Part shown: positions 30,684-43,800 of the stretch, piece after piece
How the letters are laid out: each line of letters starts with the position of its first letter
Numbering within the stretch: the first letter of the stretch is position 1
Assembly (NCBI GenBank): GCA_036873755.1
Contig: JAVTVY010019522.1
Span: 1 to 64,000, forward strand
DNA: 64,000 nt
From: Hanleya hanleyi
Taxonomy: Eukaryota > Mollusca > Polyplacophora > Lepidopleurida > Hanleyidae
Reading direction: 5' to 3'
Notes under the pieces: model-generated
What the model was told of the DNA's origin: nothing
Databases searched by the model: none
The model's input: the letters and a program-made list of their open reading frames with translations, nothing else
Made by a program: the position numbers and the translations under genes

Positions 30684-31805
30684 GTTTGTTGACAAGTAGG
30701 AGTCAAAGTGTGAGCAGAAACTTCTTTGTCTCAGTTGGTGCTAGGATGTGAAAACTCAAAGAAGAAAGACTGCCATGATCTTTGGATAACCAGTGACTTT
30801 GGTTCATGGTCTCCAAGTTGTGTCAGTGCTTTGTTGTTATTTTCCTAAAAACAACTTCAATGGAAATCTCCTTCAAATTTCGTCTTGACCCATCTCTATA
30901 AAAGAACACAACATATCTGGGTAGACTGGATGTATCGTACATCCATATCTTCTCCTATTTCTAGTAGCTTTGTTTCCAAAATGCCAGGAGTGACCACAGG
31001 AACGTCTCGTTCCGTCAATCGGTACGGGACAACCTATAACTCTACTTATTCTACATCATCACGTACTACTCCATCCTACCGAACACCAACTCTAACTCGG
31101 AAAACTTACGATTATGGATTGCCCAGCTATAACAACTATAGTAGTGGTTCTAGTACTCTGGGTAGGAATAGGACTTTACCCAGCGGACCTGGGCCGCTCG
31201 CATCTGATGGTAAAACGAAGTTGCCAACCAACTTTGCTTTGAGATCGAGACCATCAACACTGTCTAAGAATGGCCCAGTCAAGGCTAATTATAACGAAGA
31301 CTTCAAATCTTCCTACTCAAATTATAGGGGGACAGCTTCCTCCAATAAACCAGTTTATGATACTAGCTCAACCTCGAGGACTGGTCTATCTGGGCGGAGG
31401 TCAGCCAGCCTGATGGACCTCTCTGGCTCAGGCAGCATAGACAAGGAACTTTCAGATAAGTTTGACAAACTCAGCAGTACGTCCGTAAGCTCGAGGCGTT
31501 ACGGGGGCATGTACAGCACTGGTCTGTCACGGACATCAAGTCGGTCAAAACTTTACGAACCAGAACCTCCTGAAGATATTCTTTCTTCAAGTATTTCGTC
31601 CACTCGAAGGCGTGCCAGTTTTGCCACTAGAGAGGAACTACGCACTGGATATGATCGGTCACCTGAACCCAAGATTACGGCTAATCTTCATACAGATACA
31701 CAGCGGAGTAGCCCAATATCGAGAGAGAATGGCACATCCACGCCCAGTCGACGTCGAGATTCCAGTGTGGAAAAAGCCTTATCTAGACAAAGCTCCAGTA
31801 GTTCC
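30684..31805 (+). CDS. USP2: USP2-like exon 1 (coding from 30930 or 30981)
   Basis: The acceptor is at 30683. The first in-frame ATG is at 30930; the ATG at 30981 ([14 protein letters not shown]) has the better context (A at -3). The encoded N-terminus is rich in Ser, Thr, Tyr and Arg with SS and RRR clusters, suggesting phosphorylation-prone disorder. The end is uncertain: the frame runs into an AT-rich minisatellite at about 31808, and no consensus donor of the needed phase was found between 31785 and 31812. Confidence 0.75.
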
Positions 31806-34800
31806 ATGTGTGCTTCCAATAATGTAATTATCAATGTATTATTCTGCTTCCAATATTGTTGAAAGCGACGTTAAATCATATTCACTCGCTCACCCTGTAA
31901 TTATGAATGCATTATTCTGCTTCCAATAATGTAATTATGAATACATTATTATGATTCCAATAATGTAATTATCAATGCATTAATATTATTGTGCTTCCAA
32001 TAAGGTAATTATGAATACGTAACATTATTATGGTTCCAATAATGTAATTATGAATACATTATTCTGCTTCCAATAATGTAATTATCAATGTATTATTCTG
32101 CTTCAAATGTAATTATCAATGCATTATTATGCCTCCCATAAGGTAATTATCAATGCATCATTGTTCTTCCAGTAATTAGATTATCAAATGCATTATTCTG
32201 CCTCCAATAATGTAATTAATCAATGCATTATTGTGCTTTGTTAATGGGCAAAGCAACATTAATGGGCAATTTCAGGTTCATGTTAATCCCGGGACAATGC
32301 TTTCGGTCCTCGATGGCAGAGGGCAGTTCACTGACACCCGGCTTGTCGCTTGACCTCCGGTTCGTCTTTCTGAACGCTTCCCCATGCCTTCAATCCAGAC
32401 CATATTTTTAATCGATGATAACTGGTATATCAATAGTTGAAAAACCCGCTTCATGTTATAAACATAGCGGAGAGATCATGAGAACAACTCGATGCTCACG
32501 GTGGCCCTCGTGCTGTGCACCAGTGTCGCCAACACCGGACAAGACAGCATTGTCCAAAGATTAGTGTGGGAAACTACCATTCATATTCACTCGCTCACTG
32601 TTTGACATCCTGCGGGGCAAACATGAATGACAGCATTGCAAAACACATGGAAGCTGCAATGTTTTTCGCAATTATTTAGGCGACAACAATTTTCGCAACA
32701 ACATCATTTCGTACAGAATCCAGAAATGTCCTGTGCATAGTTTTTCCAGAATTTTAGGAAACCTGCTGCGAACTAATCAAAATTGCCAATGCCTCTCAGG
32801 TTATTTTGGAAGTGGTGTGAAGTCGGGGCCCTCATTCAATGTTGTAACATGCGTATTCCTTTGTCTGACTTGTAAAATATTGAAATCCAGACACAGCTCT
32901 GTCTGTAGTGTATTTTATTAGATTCCATAAACAGCACCTTGTCTGTCCTACTTTGAATTCTACAACCAGCAACATGACAGATACCGGGATTCCCCATGTT
33001 TGCAAACTTGCGCGATCTGCAGGCCTTGCCCAGCAGGCTGTCATATCGCATATTCGGCCACAATGCCATCTAGCAACATAAAGTGGTCCATTAGATGTAT
33101 ATCTGTGATATGACTTCTATGGAACCATCCACTAAGAGAGATGTCCTACTTTCTTGTATTTTCCAGGTTTCAGCATCTAATCAACAAGGTGGAAAAGTTG
33201 GTCTGCGAAATCTTGGGAACACCGTAAGGTTAAATTTTTTATCTACCGTATTTAAATACCAATAACAACAATGCAAGGCTGAAAATCAGGCATCATCATC
33301 ACCAGAGGATATGGTACATATCATGACATTTTAAGCAACTGATATCTACATGAAGAGGGCCTATCTCATTCTGATTTGCAGGGGGTTCATGAATGTCAGG
33401 TGCTTATTTTCAGGCTTGTATTGTAGTGCAAATCTTACTCCAACAATAAAAGAATGGTCAGTTAGCATTGCCAATTTGCTTTCTAAAGTTATTTTTAAAA
33501 GTTTGGAACTTCTCCAAACTGTTTTTCAAGAGTTATGAGTTTTCCAAACAGTTGCCCTGGAATTTTCAATTTTGAGACTTTGTTAATCCATCGACTTTTG
33601 ATACACTTCACATAAATCTAACATATTCTCAAAATCATCACTCCTGCTAGATCATGTATTTTTATTATTTGTTTCAAAATTACTCAATGTTTCTCTATTT
33701 TGTTTCAGTGTTTCATGAACTCTATAATACAGAGTTTGAGCTGTACCAGGCCGCTGTTAGAGTACTGTGTTAATGATGATTATCATCTAGAGCTGAACAA
33801 GGGCACCAGTAGTATGAAAGGTGCTCTCTTTATGGGTAAGTTACCTCCCCTTATCATCCAATAGCTTGATGGTTCAGTAGGCCATCATCATCCCTAGTCC
33901 TGGTTCATCTGACAAAGATATATCTTTATAGAGGTCAGGTCTGCCATAACGAAGAGCAGCCATGTAATCATTAGGATTTCTTGATCACATTCACGATCTC
34001 ATGACCTCTCTGAATATGCCCCTAAATGAGCGAATTAAGAGCCAGACAATGTGTCATAAAAATTAGTCTCGTTTGGTTATTCAGAGTCAGAATTCAGTTG
34101 TCCATATCTGAGGAACACAGTGTTTGTAATGACCATAGAGACGGACCCATGTCATTTCAGGTCTGGCTTGAGACCAGGATCAAATGCATTATCCATCCAG
34201 CTTTTCACCCCTTGGCCATTTTGGCCTTGGTATTGTCGTCGTCATGTATGTCCCTCCGTTACCGCAGTTTAGGCAAAACTGCTAGAGACACAGCCACCAA
34301 ATTTTGAACACTTATTCATCTAGTTATAAGTCAGACACCTATTTTACAGAGGTATGCCCCTTTACAGATATATTACAATCATATATGCTTGAATGTAACC
34401 AACTATATCTGCAGAACTGTATTCGATACAGCTATTATATTTTGGAAACTTATTTATATAGTTGTATGCCAGAAGCCAACAAGAAATTAGTCGCCTCAGC
34501 CCTTATTTTACAGAGTTACGCCCCTTTTTGTCTGCAATTATGTCTGATTTTGTGATGCTTGAAGGTAACCAGTTATAAAAAATTAACTGTGTTTGGTACA
34601 GATACCAAATTATGAGGAAACATTCTAGTTGTAGTCTAGATGCCTACAAAAAAATTAGTTATCTCGGCCCATATTTTATGAAGTTATGCCCTGTTCGGAT
34701 GCAATAATTTCCGATTTTGTGATCTATAGTTGAATGTACGACTTTTATCTGCAGATCCGTGCTCGGTACAGCTGCTAAATTTTGGACGCTTATTCTTCTA

Positions 34801-37800
34801 GTTGTATTCGAAAAGCATACAAAACGTATTTTATGAAGTTATGCCGCTTTTCAGGTGTAATAATCTTGGATATGCTTGAATGTAACTAGTTATATCTGAA
34901 GGTCGAAGCTCGATACAGCTACCAAACTTTGGAAATTTTTCTTATTTATCTACTTGTATTCCAGAAGCCTACAAAAAATTATGCCACTTTTTTGTGTATT
35001 AATCTATGATTTTGTGATGTATATAGTCATAATATGTTGCACATTCTCAGCATATTTCTCAATTGCTTGGTGGAAGGCGAGGGGTTTTGTGAGTCTCACC
35101 CTCTTGTTTCTGCATAGACTTGGTTTGTATCAGGGATATAACGAGAATCCATGAACATGATAAACCAGTCTCTTTCATCATCTGTTCATTTGCTGTTATT
35201 TTTAGCAGACAGTTCAAATATTAGTTGCACAGAGCCTGTTTTCATGCAGGGCTGGTAGACTACAGACCTGTACATGGGGAATGGTAGGCTCTCTACACAG
35301 GCGCACACAGTGGGAAAACTTCATTCCCATATATTTATTGTGCGCACACAGTCCTTCCGATGACATCTGGTCCTCTATTTTCATTGTCATAAATGGTTAT
35401 TCTTTCTCTCTCTATTTGACAGCCTATGTGAGTTTGATGAAGTCTTTGTGGAAAGACAAGAATGACAGTTTTGTCTCACCAAACAGCTTCAAGACACAGA
35501 TCCAACGCTTTGCTCCACGCTTCATGGGCTATCAGTAAGTTTCGTACCACCTCATATGTTTTGCTGTTGATGAGTGGATATATATGGCGATAAATTTGGA
35601 GATCAAAAATAAATTCATTTAAGAGCCGCTAAATAATTCCGAAGCTCATCAAGAAACGATGGCAAATTTATTCCTTTACCATGAGTTGATACATTCACTG
35701 GGCGACAAAGCATTTTATACAGATGAAACCTATACACAAATATGCCAATAAAACTGGATTTTATGCTCTTTCATGAACTGTTATTGAAAATCTCCTTCGA
35801 TAAGATGATTTACTTTCTGATAGATTATATTCAGGCTTTGTTTTATGTCTGTATCTACCCATGTGCATGCTAGATACAACCCTTTGTACTCATCTTTAAT
35901 GTATTCGGGTATAGTGGGAGTACTAGAAATTCCTATATACCTTCATACTTGCACGGATATTCTTCTGATAGATTCATATCCAAATGGAATTCTCTATTGA
36001 TTTCTAAGCAAAAAATATACATCCAGTTAGCATGTTGTTGATTTAGCAGATGCTGTCTTTGAGCATTTTCCCATTGTCAGAGTTTGTAACATCCTAAACT
36101 GTCGGTGTAACACCGTCTGACTGCACTGTGCAGAAAAACGTGGTGTGCATGCGCATTCAGTCTGTATGGATTTTGATTGAGACAGGAAGGATATATCTGC
36201 ATGTCCAAGAGATTGGAAATGCATCCAGTTTATCTTGTTGAAGAACTAGCAAGTTTTATACTAAATTATTACACAAGAACACACACATGTTACAATGTCT
36301 TGTTTAGCTGTGACATGCTGAGCCCACTTCACTCCATCTAAAAGCAGACACTGCTGATTGGCCGAGATCCATGTGCACAAATGTTGCGTGCCGCTATTCA
36401 GCCCCGTGCAATCAGAGGGTATATTGATAGTAGGAGGTAAACAGTCTGATGCCATGAGAATGTCTTTTGGTGGAAATGTGCATCAATTGGTTTTGTTGTA
36501 TTTCTTCCAGACAGCAGGATGCCCAGGAGTTTCTGCGGTACCTGTTAGAGGGTCTGCATGAAGACATCAACCGGGTGACCAGCAAACCTAAACCAGCTAT
36601 CACCAACGATGATGACAGTGATGATGATGATGATAAAGTTAGGTCTGTACTCCAATCAATTGCCACCTCTTCTTTGGACATAACTAATGCCGGTCATCCA
36701 TCTTCCTTACTTTTGTTGACTTCCAGGTTTCTAGTTTTTCTAGCTCATCTTGGTGCACATTTCCGCCGAGCGAAAGTTCTACATTTCCTCTAAAGTTCAG
36801 ATAAAGAGATCAAGACTCCCTCAATTTCACAACTGTATATTTCCTGTTAGAATTTGTCAGGATTGCAAATGTATGTCAATCCATCAAATTAGCTATTTCT
36901 GTGTGCCTGGTAGAACCGTGAATAGTAAACATTTTGTGGTATGCTGTTTACAAAAATGATCATCTACTTTTTCAGTGACTCTGAGAAAGCCAAAGAACGG
37001 TTGATGGGATATCTCAAGACTGATAACAGCAAGATTGTAGGTAAGATCATGTCTAACCTCAATAGCTAGGTGATTATCAAAATGTTCAGAAGTGTGTATT
37101 CAAGTAAACACAGCACATATGTTGCATGTATGCAGTTATGTGAAAGTATCAAATACTGACGATCACGGATAAGAAAAGTTAGGCAAATTCGTCGGTGTCA
37201 CAACAGAGAGTGTGTGATCTCTGGGCAGTCAGATTGATAGATAGTTACGATAGTAATAGGAATGAAAGTAACATTGCTCTTGATTTTGAGAAATATGAAG
37301 TTATTAAACTAAAAAAGATCTATTTATTCATGCTATTGAACTCATATCTGTGGACAATGTTACTTTTCTATGACATCACCTTGACGAGATGACGCCACAA
37401 CTCGTATCATGACGTTGCGACTCGTCATACCCATCGTTGGCATTCTAAACACAAGACCCAGAAAGTCCTACAGTGACTACACAATCAAAATGCTTCAAAA
37501 TGTGTTGCAGAGTTGTGATATGAGCAGCTGTACAATACAATAACACAATAGCCCTGACGCATACACCCTATTGTGACGACAAAGTCGCTTCCCTTGTTTA
37601 ACCGTGAATATCGGCATTTGTTTTAACTTCATTGTACCTGTATATTCCAAGAATAGTAGTGAACAGTTATATGTGGTTTAACCAGGTACAGATAATTTAT
37701 AGACGTAATTCTACAACTCTAGCCTTTTGCTTTATGACATAACTGCATGAACGATTACAAAAGTTTTATTTTCTCAACAGATATTTTCGTAGGCCAGTTG

Positions 37801-40800
37801 AAGAGCGAGTTGAGATTTAACCACTGTGGTCATCGGTCGGTTACTTTTGACCCGTTCTGGGATTTATCTCTGCCAATACCAAAGGTAACTATGTGTTTGC
37901 TGTCAATAGGGCTTAAATTGGCTCTGAGAGTCACATGCTCTTGTGATCAGGATACTGCCAACCAGTTACCTCCCTTGTTGTGGAAGATTGGTCAGTGGAT
38001 TACCTCCCTTGTTACATTTCGCCTGGAGTCCGTGTGGCAAGACAAATGTCTTTAAAGTTATGTTTTGATTTCTAGTTTGACTTTTAAATAGTGTATTTCA
38101 CTGTGAAGCATAGAATTTATCTTTAATCCGGATAAGAATTCTTATGTTTTGATGTATATTTATTTTTCAGAATTCATCATCAGTGAGTTTGCGTGACTGT
38201 ATTAGTCTGTTTATGAAGGAGGAAGAGTTGGATGATGAAGAGAAACCAGTAAGTACCAAGTTACCTCCCTTCAGCAGTATTATATTTTTACAGGACACAA
38301 ACCACTAAATGTTCGCCGTACTTAATATGCAGTAAATTGGCCGAGCACATCTTGAGAAAACTATTTTCCCTAATATTCGCCGCCACAAATGACCCACCAC
38401 ACCAGGTAGCCTGGCCTGTCCGCTCAAACATATGGAAAATTCAGCATACATTCCCCATCATTTTTTTGAGATAAGACCGCCAGAAATAGGGTCATTCAGC
38501 TCGACACCATCACATCAAATTTCTGAGGTGCCAATCAAAGTGGCCCAGATTTTTTTCCGATTAAAATTTGAAAAGGTGGTTTTAATATATTTGAGAGCCA
38601 AATATTATAAAAACATTTTAATATACGTCACAGACCATTTCTGGCCCAGTTGGGTATAATGGCCAATCAATGTTCGCCAGAAGTCCAGTCCTGATATTAT
38701 AATCTTGCACCCAAAAACTCCAATGGAGGTTTGTAACCTACAGCTGCTTTTGTCTGTTAATGGGAATTGAATTCAATCTGTCGTACACAAGACTGAATCC
38801 CACCATTGACATCACTCTCTAAACAGATGATCCCTGCAGTGAAATTATATTTGAGCCTACATTGTGTTGATACATGTGAACAAATGATTGCATTACTAAT
38901 TTGTCTTAATTTTGTTTGTTTTTAGGTGTGCTGTAAGTGTAAAGCGAGAAGATCCTGTAGGAAAAGTTTCTCTATCCAGAAGTTCCCCAAGATATTAGTG
39001 CTCCGTATCCTTTTTCTCTACAGTTGTCTATACATTACAAAATGTAGCGAGCAATAAAATCTTCAGGATCTGCTTGCTGAATAACATAGTACACATGCAA
39101 GTTTCCCCAGTCTTCTATAGAAATAGTTTCTGGTCTCCATGGTGGAGAACATATCTAGTCTGTCCATTGATGGAGAGAGAGAGAGAATTAAGGTTTAATG
39201 TCACGTTCAGCAATTTTTCAGCTATATAGCGACACCATTGATGGAGAAATGATGGTACCATTTATATGTTTTAATCCAAGATTGAATTACAATGGTAGCA
39301 AGTCTGCTATGGAGTACAAAATATACTGTACAGTTACAGAGTAATTATAATATACTTATGGAAGACATATAAAGTGGCTACAAATTTGATATCACTCCCT
39401 CAGCCATGGGCCTAAGTCTCAGAAATGAACCTTGCCTTGCAAAATGTGCGGGCAACTTGACTTTTATCCCCAAACTGTGGATATTTCCTCATTGCATGCA
39501 AAAGTTGCCATGCTTCCTCTTGCAAAGGAATCAGGAAATTCATAGAACAGGAGGGTCCAATCATTTAACATTGAACAGGGGAGATAACTCCCCGTAATTC
39601 TAGCTTGCCATGAGGTTAGGTTGTCATTAGAAAATGTACCACATTTTGAAATGAGACATCCTAAATGTCAATTTAGCACAGGAGAAATAGGAACAAGACT
39701 CCCTGTTGTTCGGAACATATGAAAAAGTGGAACTGAGACACATGATTAACAAATAATGTATTCAAAGCCTGTATGTTTATCATGGAGTTCTCTTCCCCTT
39801 TTTAAGGGTAAATGTATAGATACCATCTGTTTGGTGAATTTCCTAATTAATGTGCAAGTGAAAATGTGGGAACTTTTGCATGTGAAGAAAGAATACCAAT
39901 ACCAATACCGTTGAGATAAAAATCAAGTTGCCCTCAAAAATTTGCGATCGAATTTGATTTGGAGACATCATTCAAGACTTTGCCCTTGACTGTGGTGTCT
40001 GGGAGTAGTCATCATCTGACGTACCCACAGCCGTCGGTTCTTAAGCCTATCCTAGTGCTTCATACCATTGACTTGTTGGGTCTTGTACAGGCCTTGCGTT
40101 TTGACGGGGCTGATTGTATCCTTTAACCTTAAATCAGCCCCGTAAAATGCAAGGGCTGCTTGTAGAAATGGACGTGCACTTTGACTCCATCATGTCAGTC
40201 TTCAGTCTTTCTTGCAGTATTGTGTAATCCTTGACCATTCTTCTAGATTTGAAACGTTTTTCACAAGAAATGTACCGTAGGAAATTGTCCACATTTATTG
40301 ATTTTAAAGTGACGAACTTGGATTTGACGGAATTCGCTGCAGATGCGGGTAAGTAATGAGCTTGGATTTCTAATCATTTGATATCGATGGTTTAATCGAA
40401 ATGTGTCTGTTCCTCTAGGGTCACTTTGATTTGGGTTGAGTATTTCTCGAATAGTATATCTTCATTCTTCAAACTCCATTACAGCCCATATTTATATCAT
40501 ATCTATGCTGGTTGTACAGGGTGCATGTTTTGTAACTTTTTATACGCCCGCCCAAAAGGCGGACGTATTATGTGATGGCGGTTTCCGTCCGTCTGTCCGT
40601 CCATCCGTCTGTCCGTCCGTCCGTCTGTCTGTCCGTCTCCCGTGTCCGGTCTATATCTGGAACAGTTTTCTATTTACAGTTCCAATTTTTGGTGAGTGGA
40701 TACCCTACGGGGAGACGATGTGTCGCGTATCAAAATGAAGGTTGAGGTCACAGGTCAAAGGTCACGGGCCTAAAAAACAGAAATCACTGAAGTGTTCGTG

Positions 40801-43800
40801 TCCGGTCTATATCTGTGAACGTTTTCTATCCACAGTTGCAATTTTTTGTGAGTGGATACGTCAGGTGGAGACGATGTGTCGCGTACCAAAATTGAGGTCG
40901 AGGTCAGAGGTCAAAGGTCACTGTTGCCAAAAATCAGGAAATCATTGATCGTTGACAGTTTTCTATCTACAGTTCTAATTTTTGGTGAGTGGATGCCCTA
41001 GGGGAGGGACAATGTGTTGCATATTAAATGTAGGTCAAGGTCAAAGGTCAGTGTGATCGAAAAATCAGGAAATCATTAAAAATTTCTAATTTTTTGTGAG
41101 TGGATTTAATAGGCGGAAATGAAGTGATGCATACCAAAAATTAGGTCAAAGGTCACTGACCCCAAAATTAGGAATTTTTTAGAAATAACGTTTTTTGTGT
41201 CAGTAGATACATTAGAGGGACACAATGTGTCACATACCAAAATGTAGGTCAAGGTCAAAGGTCAAGGTCACTGTGACCCCAACATCGTGAAATTGTTAAA
41301 AATCATGATTTTTTTTGTGTCCATTGAGAAATTGAGGGGAGACGGTTTGCCATGTACCAAAATTTAGGTCAAGGTCAAGGTCACTGTGACCCCAAAATCA
41401 GGAAATTATTAAAACTCATGATTTTTTTGTGTGCATTGATAGATTGAGAGAAGACGATGTGTTGTGTACCAAAATTGAGGTCAAGGTCAAAGATCAAGGT
41501 CACTGTGACCCCAAAATCAAGAAATCATTATCATTAAAAGTCACATTTTCTTATGCCTGTTGAAGACGAGGTCGTGTAATGCGATGTTGCGTTCTGTCCA
41601 TTCATCCATTAACATTTGTTGGGCTGTGGGGTCTTGTCGTTGCCATGTACGTCCGTCCGTCAACATGTTCTTGTCCGCGGAATATCTGCAGATCTATGAA
41701 GTCGGGCCCGACCAAACTTTGGTGAGAGCTTCCTGAATGTTGACTGATTAAATGATTAGATTTTCAGGTGGCTATGATGATTTCATGATTTTTAATTATT
41801 TTTTTTTGTTATTTATTGATGGCTCCGCTTTTGCACTGCTATCTATGCCCATCAACATGTTCTTGTCCGCTGAATATCTGTAGATCTATCAAGTCGGGCC
41901 TGACGAAACTTTGGTGAGAGCTTCCTGAATGTTGACTATGAAATGATTAGATTTTCAGATGGTTATAATTATTTCATGATTTTTTATTTTTTTATTATTT
42001 ATTGATGGCTTAGCTTTTGCACTATTATCTATGCCCATCGGGAACCCTTGGTTGCATGTTTCATTGTGAATTTTGAAGGTTCCCTGATACAAGAAAGATT
42101 ATCATTGAATGAAGGACAACAGTTTTCTTTAATTTGCTATTAAATCATTCTATTCTACATCATATGTTTTATCCTAAAACTTTTGCATGAACCATATTTG
42201 TGTCCACACATTTAACTGGTACAACATTTTTATCAATTTTTGTCACCAAACATGTTACTGTACCTTGGAAATTATTTAAAACGAGTGATTAGGAGAGCCC
42301 ATATTTAGCCTGACTGGGCAATTTTGAACCAGTTTGTATACCTGAAGTTTATGCCCCCCCCCCCCCAAAAAAAATGATAAGGGTGGGCCTGTGTCAATCA
42401 GTGTGTTTACTTGTAATCACACTTGTGCAATGCATAAATTGCCACTGATAAAGCTACACTTTCTTGTATGCTGTAATCCCAGCACACCACTCGCATGAAA
42501 CCTATGTCTCTTTTATATGGTGTCCAGGGATTTTTTTCAGGTTCCGATCCCAAACTCCCAGTTCCTTCTCGTAATTCATTATTGAGGGTCCAATTTTTGA
42601 AAGTGAATTTTGGCGCAAATAGCCTGTGATCACTCACAAAACAGAGGTTTATTAACATGAAATTCAATACCCAGCTATGCAATCGGATCGATATTGAGGA
42701 CCCAGAGGCTTTTTCTAGTATTTCCTTCAGAAATCCTTTCAAATTGAACAACAACAACACTTTCGTTTTTTGTTTCATTTGAGTTTTGGGCGCCCATATG
42801 TTTTCCGAAACTAAGTTGGCTCTAGATGCAGCCCTGATCCTACTTGACTAAAAAAAAAACAGGCTGAGGGGTCCACGCACCTTTTAGGTGCTTGCCTGCA
42901 ATTCATGTTGTCCATGCGATGGCTCTAGTTTTAAGGTATGGATTGGTACCAAACTTTGAGTATACCTTACTCGCATGGCAAAGTGGAGCCATACATATGA
43001 CATCAATTTGTCAAAGGTCTAGGTTGCAGTCCCCCAAAACTGAATCAAGCTTAGCTGACTAAATGTGTTGGAATATTGTTGGAATATTCGAAGTTCTTTC
43101 CCCTGCATTTATATGGTATTGCCCTGTGAAGTTGTCTCCCATGTTTGAAACGCTTCATTTAGTTACACTGTTGTGAAATAAAAACCATACATTTACTAAT
43201 TTAACGGGGAGAGGAATCCTTTATGAACTTCACACCTGTTTATTAACTCAAGAACAAAGGTTTACTTCATCACTTTCTTCTTCCTTCATGAAAAATTCTC
43301 TCGTCTGAAAGGAATCCATTTGCAGGAAAACTATTATTTTCTTGTCGATATCAGTGTGGGATATGTGAGCTCTCAGCTCTTGCTTCAAGGTCAACTAGTT
43401 ACCAAGAGTTAAGCTCATTTATTTTATCATTCAATATAAGATGTGATATATGTTACATTCTCATAAGCAAAAAATTGTAGACCTTTCTCTGGATTGCTAG
43501 ATCAATTGGAATCAAGGCTATTAAACCACCTTGAAATTTGAACCAATGTAATTTCAGATATACGGGCGTATATTGAAGCCCCTTGGGCTCTTGTTATGTG
43601 TTCTGTTTATTCCCCAGAGTTCTTGTAACATATCTGATGCTTGAATTGATTGAACTAAATATCATTTTAATTGTATTTATCTCACCAGGTGGTCCTAGAA
43701 TTGTGTATAATCTGTTTGCGGTATGTAACCACTCGGGAGGGACGCATTCAGGGCACTACACGGCTCATTGTAAACATCCATACACGGACGACTGGAACTA

